The position numbers were made by a program, and so were the translations under genes. Under the pieces are notes generated by a model. The model did no database searches. It saw nothing but the letters and a program-made list of their open reading frames with translations, and was not told where the DNA came from. A stretch of DNA of 5,449 nt from Methanomicrobiales archaeon (GTDB lineage: Archaea; Halobacteriota; Methanomicrobia; Methanomicrobiales; Methanospirillaceae). Positions 1 through 5,338 of this stretch are shown piece after piece. The stretch covers positions 1-5,449 of the forward strand of contig JAAYPD010000365.1 of assembly GCA_012520015.1 (NCBI GenBank), given 5' to 3'. Numbering within the stretch: position 1 is the first letter of the stretch; each line of letters starts with the position of its first letter.

Positions 1-237
1 ATCGGGAGACAGGCTTCTCAGGGCAGATCCGTCAAAACGTATTATCCTGCCTGGATTAGGAGGGCCAAGAAGTATGATATCACAGATGGTATCTTTTCTG
101 ATCCCATGTGACAAAAACAGGGAGGATGCAACAGCCCGGCAGAGAAGGTCCATTCGCCCTCCTTTTCCGGGGAGATCCTGCAGGGAGAAGGAGGCATCAG
201 TGCATGCAATATGGCCGATGACGGTAAAAGATGTCAT
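1..237 (-). CDS. trmY: tRNA (pseudouridine(54)-N1)-methyltransferase TrmY, 5' part (truncated by window edge)
   Basis: Seventy-nine codons are open from an ATG at 237 to the left edge with no stop, so the C-terminal part lies outside the window. The N-terminus reads MTSFTVIGHIACTD, followed by FSLQDLPGKGGRMDLLCR (residues 17-34), FLSHGIRKD (41-49) and IRFDGSALRSLSPD (66-79). These match the N-terminal wording of archaeal TrmY (DUF358/COG1901), a SPOUT-class enzyme that uses S-adenosylmethionine to methylate pseudouridine 54 in the T-loop of tRNA, giving N1-methylpseudouridine. The SPOUT knot that binds SAM is C-terminal and not visible here. The ATG shares one base with the srp54 stop (TGATG), and there is no clear Shine-Dalgarno sequence, so translation probably depends on re-initiation after SRP54. 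The function follows from the family; the overlap is seen directly. Confidence 0.88.
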   Translation of the reverse strand, partial: MTSFTVIGHIACTDASFSLQDLPGKGGRMDLLCRAVASSLFLSHGIRKDTICDIILLGPPNPGRIIRFDGSALRSLSPD

Positions 238-1550
238 CAGCCCATTTTCCCAAACTTTTTCATAAGCCGTTGCATCCCTTTCTCCCCGCCCTTAAGACCT
301 TTGAAAGTCCGTTTCATCATTTTATAGTACTTGATAAGTTCTCTGACTTCCTCAAGCTGGGCGCCGGCACCTCTTGCGATCCGCTGGATCCTCGATCCGT
401 TAAGGACCGTAGGATCATCAAGTTCAACCGACGTCATCGAGTCCATAATGACCCTGTATTTGCTCATTTTTTGTGCGGTTACGTCAAGGGCCTCGGCAGG
501 GAGCTCCATTCCACCAAGGGGCAGCATTGAAAGGACCTGTTTTAAGGGACCCATCTTATTTACTGCCTCAAGCTGGCGGTACATATCCCGGAGTGTGAAC
601 CTGCCTGAGAGCATGGCATTAACATCAATGTCCTGCTCATCGATCGATTCCTGGACCCGTTCAGCAAGGGCCTTGAGATCTCCCATGCCAAGAAGACGTG
701 AGATATAACTATTTGGATCAAACCATTCAAGATCCTCAACAGTCTCTCCCTGGCCAATAAAGACGATACCCGATTCAGTCTCGGCAACGGCAGACATGGC
801 GCCGCCACCTTTTGCCGTTCCGTCCATCTTGGTGATGATGACACCATCGATATTCACCGCCTCGTGAAAACGCCTTGCCTGTTCACGGGCCTGCTGCCCA
901 AGTGCTGCATCCAGGACAAGCCACCGGTGGTCTGCATTTGTAATTTCGTTCAGGTCGATGATCTCGGTGATCAGATCATCCTCAAGGGCATGCCGTCCCT
1001 GGGTATCAACAATGATGACCTCTTCTTTAATCCTGGCAAGACCATCCCTGACTATCTTCCTGGCATCCTGTTCTGATGGATCTCCAAAGCATGGAACATT
1101 CACCTTGTCACAGAGGGTTTTAACCTGGGTATATGCTCCAGGCCTGAAGGTGTCGGCACAAATAACTGCAACACGCATCCCTTTCTTCTTAAAAAACCGG
1201 GCAAGCTTTGCGGTTGTTGTGGTCTTACCGGAACCCTGCAGGCCGGCCATAAGGATAACCTGTTTTCCCAGGGTCACCTCAACCTTCTTTCCGACAAGGG
1301 CTACCAGTTCCTCGTATACGATCCTGAGAACATGCTCTCTTGCCGTAACCCCTTTTGGCGGCTGTTCATCAAGGGCACGTTTCCGGATGGTCTGCGAGAG
1401 CTGCATCACCTGCTTTACATTCACGTCAGCCTGGAGCAGTGCCCGCTGAAGATCCTTGATCAGCTCTTCAACAGCAGCCTTGTCTATGACAGTCTTTCCG
1501 GCAAGTTTGCGAAGGGCATCTTTCAGGTTTGATCCAAGATTGTCAAGCAT
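237..1550 (-). CDS. srp54: Signal recognition particle 54 kDa protein (SRP54/Ffh)
   Basis: This cytosolic GTPase binds SRP RNA and signal sequences of nascent chains and delivers ribosomes to FtsY at the membrane. The 437 residues are near the usual archaeal length. The N domain covers about residues 1-90. In the G domain one sees the P-loop GLQGSGKTTTTAK (103-115), DTFRPGAYTQ (133-142), a G3 motif DTQGRH (182-187), LDAALGQQA (213-221), the G4 motif TKMDGTAKGG (240-249) and FIGQGE (264-269). The M domain holds FTLRDMYRQLEAVNKMGPL (318-336) and the RNA-binding helix-turn-helix SRIQRIARGAG (386-396), then a basic, methionine-containing tail. The G3 motif is odd: the family has DTAGR, here alanine is glutamine (codon CAG). 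The ATG overlaps the ftsY stop by one base (TAATG) and has a good GGTGAT site at 1556-1561, 5 bases upstream. Identity is certain. Confidence 0.98.
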   Translation of the reverse strand: MLDNLGSNLKDALRKLAGKTVIDKAAVEELIKDLQRALLQADVNVKQVMQLSQTIRKRALDEQPPKGVTAREHVLRIVYEELVALVGKKVEVTLGKQVILMAGLQGSGKTTTTAKLARFFKKKGMRVAVICADTFRPGAYTQVKTLCDKVNVPCFGDPSEQDARKIVRDGLARIKEEVIIVDTQGRHALEDDLITEIIDLNEITNADHRWLVLDAALGQQAREQARRFHEAVNIDGVIITKMDGTAKGGGAMSAVAETESGIVFIGQGETVEDLEWFDPNSYISRLLGMGDLKALAERVQESIDEQDIDVNAMLSGRFTLRDMYRQLEAVNKMGPLKQVLSMLPLGGMELPAEALDVTAQKMSKYRVIMDSMTSVELDDPTVLNGSRIQRIARGAGAQLEEVRELIKYYKMMKRTFKGLKGGEKGMQRLMKKFGKMG

Positions 1551-2614
1551 TATGCATCACCAAGAAGATCATTCACAACATCCCTGGGATTAAAAGCCAT
1601 AATGTCATCATATCCCTGCCCGGTCCCGATAAAGATGAGAGGCTTTCCAACGGCATATGCTACAGATATTGCAGCTCCTCCTTTTGGATCCATGTCAACC
1701 TTCGTGAGCATGATCGCATCCATACCAACAGACTTTTGGAACTCTTCTGCACGAATGACGGCATCATTTCCTGCGACCGCTTCATCAACATAGACGATGA
1801 GATCAGGTTTTATAATCCTTCTAATCTTTTCCAGCTGGTTCATCAGGTTTGCCCGGTTGTGGAACCGTCCGGCAGTATCACCAAGAACAACATCTATTTT
1901 GTGGGCCCTGGCATATTCCACCGTGTCAAACAGGACTGCAGTAGGGTCTGAACCTTCCTGGTGCTGAATCACCTTTACACCAAGCCGCCCTCCATGAACA
2001 TCAATCTGTTCAATGGCTCCGGCACGAAAGGTGTCTCCGGCTCCAAGGACGACTGAAAATCCATTATTCTGCAGATACCTGGTGACTTTGGCGATTGAGG
2101 TCGTCTTTCCGGTGCCATTGACGCCAGTAAAAAGAACCTTGACCGGCCGCTCATGCTCTCTTATAAATGAACAGATATCTACACCTTCTCCAAGGACACC
2201 AAGAAGGGCTTCAGATAATGCATCGCGGACGACTGAGTCGACGGATTTTCCAATTTTTCTTTTGGATCCGGTGAGATCAGACTTTATCCTGGAGAGGATG
2301 GCTTCGGTTACAGAAAATGCCACATCGCTTTCGAGCAGGCCCATCTCAAGTTCATCAAGAATACCGCTGACATCCTTTTCAGAGATGATGAACTCACGGT
2401 CTCTTACAAAAGATACAACCTTATCGGTAAACTTTGGAGAAGTTTTCTTCTCCAGGGAGGGTTCCTGGGTTTTTTCTGCCAGCACTTCGGGAGATGAACC
2501 TGATTCAGCAGGTACTTCCTCCGGTGTCCTGGCAGGTTCAGGGGTGGTCTCTTCGATAGAATGTTCCAGTTTTTTCCTGGCAGAAAAGAGTTTTTCTTTC
2601 AGTGCTTTGAACAT
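1550..2614 (-). CDS. ftsY: Signal recognition particle receptor FtsY
   Basis: FtsY is the SRP receptor GTPase that pairs with SRP54 at the cytoplasmic membrane; both hydrolyse GTP when the ribosome is handed to the translocon. The 354 residues begin with a short amphipathic, lysine-rich helix (1-20), then a Pro/Glu-rich linker (about 21-58), typical of the variable acidic A region; there is no transmembrane segment. The N domain is at about 60-150. The G domain shows GVNGTGKTTSIAK (164-176), DTFRAGAIEQ (194-203), DTAGRFHNRANLMNQL (246-261), the G4 motif TKVD (304-307) followed by MDPKGG, and GTGQGYDDI (330-338). The RFHNRANLMNQL stretch and the YDDI ending separate it from SRP54. The ATG is preceded by AGGTGA with a 6-base gap. 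It lies 35 bases after prefoldin alpha and overlaps srp54 by one base, which would help keep receptor and SRP54 synthesis in step (inference). Confidence 0.97.
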   Translation of the reverse strand: MFKALKEKLFSARKKLEHSIEETTPEPARTPEEVPAESGSSPEVLAEKTQEPSLEKKTSPKFTDKVVSFVRDREFIISEKDVSGILDELEMGLLESDVAFSVTEAILSRIKSDLTGSKRKIGKSVDSVVRDALSEALLGVLGEGVDICSFIREHERPVKVLFTGVNGTGKTTSIAKVTRYLQNNGFSVVLGAGDTFRAGAIEQIDVHGGRLGVKVIQHQEGSDPTAVLFDTVEYARAHKIDVVLGDTAGRFHNRANLMNQLEKIRRIIKPDLIVYVDEAVAGNDAVIRAEEFQKSVGMDAIMLTKVDMDPKGGAAISVAYAVGKPLIFIGTGQGYDDIMAFNPRDVVNDLLGDA

Positions 2615-2620
2615 GTTCCT

Positions 2621-2626
2621 TCACCT
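2621..2626 (-). promoter_or_regulatory. Ribosome binding site of ftsY
   Basis: AGGTGA on the minus strand, complementary to the archaeal 16S 3' end (CACCUCC core), with 6 bases before the ftsY ATG at 2614. It is the only site in the window that lies wholly in a non-coding gap. Confidence 0.75.
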
Positions 2627-2628
2627 GC

Positions 2629-2644
2629 TGCCTGGTAAAAGGCA
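2629..2644 (-). other. Small inverted repeat upstream of the ftsY ribosome binding site
   Basis: Read on the minus strand, TGCCT, a 6-base loop TTTACC, and AGGCA form a perfect 5-bp stem in the only gap in the window longer than 18 bases (2615-2649). The last base of the hairpin lies 2 bases upstream of the AGGTGA site of ftsY. It lacks a T-run, so it is not a convincing terminator. A weak stem of this size arises often by chance; a role in mRNA processing or in setting ftsY translation is possible but unsupported. Confidence 0.2.
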
Positions 2645-2649
2645 AGGAC

Positions 2650-3099
2650 TTAGAGGGAACCTGCACCCTGCTGTTCAGCCTGGGCCTGCCTGTACAATTG
2701 TTCAAGACGTTTTTGAATGTCTTTTACCTGTGCATCTATCTTCTGCAGTACTTCGGTCAGGTTTTTGGCTGTTGCCTCCATCTCCTTAATCCGATCCTGC
2801 AGGTATGATATTGCATCTGCATTCGTCTTTTGAACAATGATGTCCGAGCCAATGCTGACAAAGACTTCATCCGGCTGAACAATATTGGCCCTGATATTCA
2901 GTCCGCTACCGATCGGCATGAAAACCGGTGCTTCCCCTGCTTCTGCAAGGGCATTCAATGTCTCAATTGAAGCATTTGCCTCACGAATGCCTTCTTCCAT
3001 CATCCCCAGCTGTCGTGAGTATAACTCTGCCTGCTGGGAGTACTGGTTCAGGTATGTCTGAAGAGACTGAACTTCCCTGGGATCAACGGGGGCAGCCAT
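2650..3099 (-). CDS. pfdA: Prefoldin subunit alpha
   Basis: Prefoldin is a hexameric (two alpha, four beta) jellyfish-shaped cytosolic chaperone that captures unfolded proteins and passes them to the group II chaperonin. The 149 residues have the alpha-subunit plan: an N-terminal coiled-coil helix (about 7-55, Gln/Glu-rich with heptad-like hydrophobics), a central beta-hairpin region with the typical APVFMPIGSGLNIRANI (57-73) and VFVSIGSDIIVQK (79-91), and a C-terminal coiled coil (about 96-143). The tail QQGAGSL is probably disordered. Length is in the normal range of 140-150. A GTG at 3108 would add MIT and overlap the L18Ae stop (GTGA), but the GGTGA site would then touch the start codon; the ATG at 3099 has that site 9 bases upstream and is preferred. 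It stands between L18Ae and ftsY, a usual archaeal position. Confidence 0.95.
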   Translation of the reverse strand: MAAPVDPREVQSLQTYLNQYSQQAELYSRQLGMMEEGIREANASIETLNALAEAGEAPVFMPIGSGLNIRANIVQPDEVFVSIGSDIIVQKTNADAISYLQDRIKEMEATAKNLTEVLQKIDAQVKDIQKRLEQLYRQAQAEQQGAGSL

Positions 3100-3104
3100 G
3101 GTTA

Positions 3105-3299
3105 TCACTCACCACTCATCTCAGATACAGATTCAACCTTGATGTAAGGACGTGCGAGGCGGTGTTTGCTTCCAATGATTGTATAAATCCGCTCTTTTGC
3201 CTGCACGGCATTTGGTGCAGAGAGAACTTTTGTGTAGGGTTTCCAAAAGTCACGTTTCTCCCGGTACGTTCCTTTTACTTCAAACTTCTTCTCGTCCAT
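3105..3299 (-). CDS. rpl18a: 50S ribosomal protein L18Ae (LX)
   Basis: A small large-subunit ribosomal protein found in archaea and, as a longer version (L18a/eL20), in eukaryotes. The 64 residues begin MDEKKFEVKGTY and contain KPYTKVLSAPNAVQAKERIYT (residues 20-40) and IIGSKHRLARPYIKVESV (41-58), the recognisable core of archaeal LX. Length fits the family (about 60-80). An upstream ATG at 3305 overlaps the aIF6 stop (ATGA) and would add Met-Lys, but the GAGGA site would then have no spacer; for the ATG at 3299 the gap is 6 bases. The downstream gene pfdA begins 5 bases after the stop. Its position straight after aIF6 is usual in archaea. Confidence 0.93.
   Translation of the reverse strand: MDEKKFEVKGTYREKRDFWKPYTKVLSAPNAVQAKERIYTIIGSKHRLARPYIKVESVSEMSGE
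3109..3113 (-). promoter_or_regulatory. Ribosome binding site deciding the prefoldin alpha start
   Basis: GGTGA on the minus strand, inside the last codons of L18Ae. It is 9 bases from the ATG at 3099 but directly abuts the alternative GTG at 3108, leaving no spacer. This favours the ATG and a 149-residue protein. Confidence 0.6.
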
Positions 3300-3301
3300 C
3301 T

Positions 3302-3967
3302 TCATTCCTCTTCAAAACCTAAAATATCTTCAATTCTGCCAAGTTCATATCCACTTGTCCCGACTCCGGCAAGGTACCCGTACCGATTTGCAACAAGACC
3401 GGTCCCGACCATTGCATTTCCCATTGAGACGGTTCCTTTTCCGACAGGAAGGTCACATACCTGCTCGAGAGCCTGGATCTCTGCCAAGGTACTTCGTGGA
3501 TTTACCACGACACCGGTATCTGTTGCAACTGCAGCCATCCCAACCGTTTTGACACCCCCAAGTGTCAGGGGAATGACCGGAACTTTCAAAAAGTCACCAA
3601 GAGCATCCATCAGCTCTTCATCCATGTCCGGATGAACAGCCGCAAAATGGTCATTTGCGAGGATGATGTTACCGGCGGCATTCATACCCTCTTCCAGTAG
3701 CATCAGATCGCGATATTCAGAAAGGATATCAATCTCATCTCTGCCTGCCATTCCGGTGATAATAAGCCCATGATTGTTGCCGGCCAGAAGAGATCCTATG
3801 ATAGGACTTCTCTGGATGGTTGTTCTGACAATTTCAACCTTTAATGCTTCCTCATACCTGGCAGTCAAATCGTCTGGTGCGTCTGGTGGAACAACCGCAA
3901 TATCATCAAATACGCGTGTGAAAACGCCTATATGGGGATCTCCGACTATCGAGACAAAACGGTCCAT
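3302..3967 (-). CDS. eif6: Translation initiation factor aIF6
   Basis: aIF6 binds the large ribosomal subunit at the face that contacts the small subunit and blocks premature joining; the eukaryotic relative also acts in 60S maturation. The 221 residues match the usual 220-230. The protein is a five-fold pseudo-repeat (pentein) and the repeats can be followed: GDPHIGVFTRVFDDIAVVPP (9-28), IIGSLLAGNNHGLIITG (56-72), AAGNIILANDHFAAVHPDM (97-115), KTVGMAAVATDTGVVVNP (140-157) and AMVGTGLVANRYGYLAG (185-201) with the closing ELGRIEDILGF (208-218). The ATG follows the L31e stop directly (TAGATG), with GAGGAG only 3 bases upstream, a short spacer. The family's conserved N-terminus supports this start. 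Neighbours L39e, L31e and L18Ae are all large-subunit proteins, matching a role on that subunit. Confidence 0.97.
   Translation of the reverse strand: MDRFVSIVGDPHIGVFTRVFDDIAVVPPDAPDDLTARYEEALKVEIVRTTIQRSPIIGSLLAGNNHGLIITGMAGRDEIDILSEYRDLMLLEEGMNAAGNIILANDHFAAVHPDMDEELMDALGDFLKVPVIPLTLGGVKTVGMAAVATDTGVVVNPRSTLAEIQALEQVCDLPVGKGTVSMGNAMVGTGLVANRYGYLAGVGTSGYELGRIEDILGFEEE
3306..3310 (-). promoter_or_regulatory. Ribosome binding site deciding the L18Ae start
   Basis: GAGGA on the minus strand within the last codons of aIF6. It abuts the ATG at 3305 without a spacer but lies 6 bases from the ATG at 3299, which supports the shorter 64-residue protein. Confidence 0.6.
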
Positions 3968-4231
3968 CTACTCCTCGGCCAGTTCTGCCTGGACATGCCC
4001 GTCTTCGAGCTTCATAGCCCGGACGCGGACTCTTGCAGGAGGCTTTTCTGTACCCCTGGACCAGACTTTCTCATTAATGTCCTGGCCAAGGCGGACATCA
4101 TCGCTCTTCATGTGCCGGCTAAGGAAGGCGCGAATGTCTTTCATGGCCTTTGCACTCCTTCGCCATCTCGGAACCCTTTTTACTCCACCAAGGGGAATCA
4201 CGTACATCTGTTCCTGAAGTTTCTCTACCAT
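3968..4231 (-). CDS. rpl31e: 50S ribosomal protein L31e
   Basis: L31e lies near the polypeptide exit tunnel of the archaeal/eukaryotic large subunit. The 87 residues show [17 protein letters not shown] (10-26), [14 protein letters not shown] (29-42), [20 protein letters not shown] (52-71) and an acidic tail [11 protein letters not shown], matching the family from end to end. The usual IPLR at the start of the core reads IPLG here. An in-frame GTG at 4240 would add three residues and overlap the L39e stop, but it overlaps the AAGGTG site itself; the ATG at 4231 has that site 8 bases upstream. The stop TAG is followed at once by the aIF6 ATG. The L39e-L31e-aIF6 order is a conserved archaeal string. 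Confidence 0.95.
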
Positions 4232-4236
4232 CTCTC

Positions 4237-4389
4237 TCACACCTTAAGGGTGCTCCTTCTCCAGCTGTGACGCTGTGGATGGGCCATTACTGCTCTGGCT
4301 GTCTTTACCATAACCCACTGGGGAACCCTGCGGTTCTGAGTGGTCTTCTTTGATAACCGAATTTTACGGCATTTTGTAAGTTTGCTCAT
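4237..4389 (-). CDS. rpl39e: 50S ribosomal protein L39e
   Basis: L39e is a tiny, very basic protein that lines the exit tunnel of the archaeal/eukaryotic large subunit, where bacteria have an extension of L23. Translation from the ATG at 4389 gives 50 residues: [20 protein letters not shown], then [15 protein letters not shown] (21-35) and [14 protein letters not shown] (37-50). The full-length match, the length (family about 50) and the conserved ending WRRSTLKV make the call safe despite its size. AGGTG lies 4 bases before the ATG. It begins 14 bases after the PP-loop gene and its last codons supply the ribosome binding site of L31e. Confidence 0.96.
4240..4245 (-). promoter_or_regulatory. 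Ribosome binding site deciding the L31e start
   Basis: AAGGTG on the minus strand, made of the last two sense codons of L39e. It lies 8 bases from the ATG at 4231. The alternative GTG start at 4238-4240 uses part of the same bases, so both cannot serve; this favours the ATG. Confidence 0.55.
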
Positions 4390-4403
4390 TTTACACCTGT
4401 GAA

Positions 4404-4991
4404 CTAAGGTTTTCTTCCGGTGACAAGTGACTGCCGGTGCACGGGCGGAAAGAATGACTCCGGCGAAAGGCCCCTTTTTACAAGTTCGCCCCGGATTTCA
4501 GTCTCATAATCCCCGTTTTGTATCTCACCGGTCTCCCCGTATGATATGATCAGGTACCTGGAGACCAGTCTTTCAACCTCTTTTTTTGGAAATCCTATCA
4601 GGGGCCGGATATAGGAACATCCAAGCCGGTCCCCAAAACTTCGGACCTCGTCATCTGTGAGGAGTGGTACCCGGTCGCCAAACCTGGTCCCGTCGGCAAT
4701 CACCTCGTAATCACCTGACAGGTCCCGGATTGCTTCCCGATGAACCTGCTGAATCGCATTATTTGGAAATCCCTCCCTGACGATGAGATCGACGATCTCT
4801 CCCAGGAGTTCTTTTCTGAACTCGTGGACATGATGGGGAAATCCAAGTGATCTGGCAGCCTCCATGACAGCGTTGATCTGAGTATCCTGGCTAAAGAGAA
4901 AGGTATTCAGTTCGACCTCGTACCAGGTGGAGAGGAGAATGGCAGCAAGAGAGCTGTCCTTCCCACCTGAAAAGAGGACGGCTGCTTTCAT
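4404..4991 (-). CDS. PP-loop ATP-pyrophosphatase family protein, substrate unknown (COG2117-like)
   Basis: The 195-residue protein starts MKAAVLFSGGKDSSLAA: SGGKDSS (8-14) is the PP-loop of N-type ATP pyrophosphatases, which activate a substrate by adenylation, as in tRNA thiolation, lysidine synthesis and queuosine-precursor synthesis. A second family signature, ADGTRFGDRVPLLTDDEVRS (99-118), would line the nucleotide pocket, followed by IRPLIGFPKKEVERL (128-142). The C-terminal end has NGDYETEIRGEL (159-170) and FFPPVHRQSLVTGRK (180-194), basic and likely functional. There is no THUMP or zinc-finger domain and no CXXC pair; the only cysteine is Cys125. Archaeal relatives are labelled as a predicted subunit of tRNA thiouridylase (COG2117), but I know of no demonstrated reaction. 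The ATG overlaps the PDCD5 stop (ATGA) and the upstream GGCGGAAGG is only a weak ribosome binding site, so coupling is likely. Embedding among ribosomal genes points to RNA modification (inference). Confidence 0.88.
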   Translation of the reverse strand: MKAAVLFSGGKDSSLAAILLSTWYEVELNTFLFSQDTQINAVMEAARSLGFPHHVHEFRKELLGEIVDLIVREGFPNNAIQQVHREAIRDLSGDYEVIADGTRFGDRVPLLTDDEVRSFGDRLGCSYIRPLIGFPKKEVERLVSRYLIISYGETGEIQNGDYETEIRGELVKRGLSPESFFPPVHRQSLVTGRKP

Positions 4992-5320
4992 CCCTTCCGC
5001 CGGATATTGAATTCCCGTTTTGCGGGAGTCACCTGCTGGAGGATTACCTTAAGCTGTTCGTCCGTTATTTTGTTCTGGATTCTGCCATTTTGCGCAAGCA
5101 TTACCAGCTGCTGTTCAACAGCCCTGGCAAAATCCGGCCTGGTAAGTTTGATGGTATTGAGTCTTTCCCTGGCTTCCGGCTCAAGAACCTGCATGAGGGC
5201 CATCTGCATCTGTGCTTCGTACTGCTGCTGACGGTCGATCTCCTGCTGATGTATTGCAGCCTGCTGCTGCATCTCAGCCATTTTTCTCCGCCGGATGTCT
5301 GCCAGTTCATCATCACCCAT
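4988..5320 (-). CDS. PDCD5/TFAR19-family DNA-binding protein
   Basis: This is the archaeal relative of human PDCD5 (TFAR19). Archaeal members bind double-stranded DNA in vitro; their cellular task is not settled. The 110 residues carry a charged then glutamine-rich N-terminal helix (about 3-40, with runs such as EMQQQAAIHQQEIDRQQQ), a three-helix core including LEPEARERLNTIKLTRPDFA (46-65), VEQQLVMLAQNGRI (68-81) and ITDEQLKVILQQV (85-97), and the conserved basic end KREFNIRRKG. A TTG at 5332 could extend it by four residues, but that codon lies upstream of the GGTGA site; the ATG at 5320 has it 5 bases upstream. It sits 18 bases after S19e and overlaps the PP-loop gene by 4 bases. Linkage to S19e and L39e is usual in archaea and hints at a translation-related role. 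Confidence 0.94.
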   Translation of the reverse strand: MGDDELADIRRRKMAEMQQQAAIHQQEIDRQQQYEAQMQMALMQVLEPEARERLNTIKLTRPDFARAVEQQLVMLAQNGRIQNKITDEQLKVILQQVTPAKREFNIRRKG

Positions 5321-5325
5321 CTGAT

Positions 5326-5330
5326 TCACC
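5326..5330 (-). promoter_or_regulatory. Ribosome binding site deciding the PDCD5-family start
   Basis: GGTGA on the minus strand, with 5 bases before the ATG at 5320. The alternative TTG at 5330-5332 overlaps this site, so the ATG is the likely start. Confidence 0.7.
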
Positions 5331-5338
5331 AATCCTGT

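Noticed and set aside
133..142. Residues 133-142 of SRP54 read DTFRPGAYTQ rather than the bacterial-type DTFRPAA.
   Set aside because: The coordinates here are protein residues. As far as I recall, glycine at this place occurs in other archaeal SRP54 proteins, so I do not count it as unusual, unlike the DTQGR change.
74..265. A plus-strand frame of 63 codons near the left edge.
   Set aside because: The opposite strand of the same stretch encodes the trmY N-terminus, a far stronger reading.
958..1449. A 163-codon open frame on the plus strand opposite srp54, and other plus-strand frames of 60-147 codons.
   Set aside because: All lie opposite conserved minus-strand genes and show low-complexity, domain-free translations. 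None is supported as a gene.
2013..2789. A 258-codon open frame on the plus strand opposite ftsY and the end of the prefoldin alpha gene.
   Set aside because: It is antisense to two certain genes, its product is Ser/Pro/Arg-rich without any recognisable domain, it spans a gene junction, and no ribosome binding site was apparent. It is a shadow frame.
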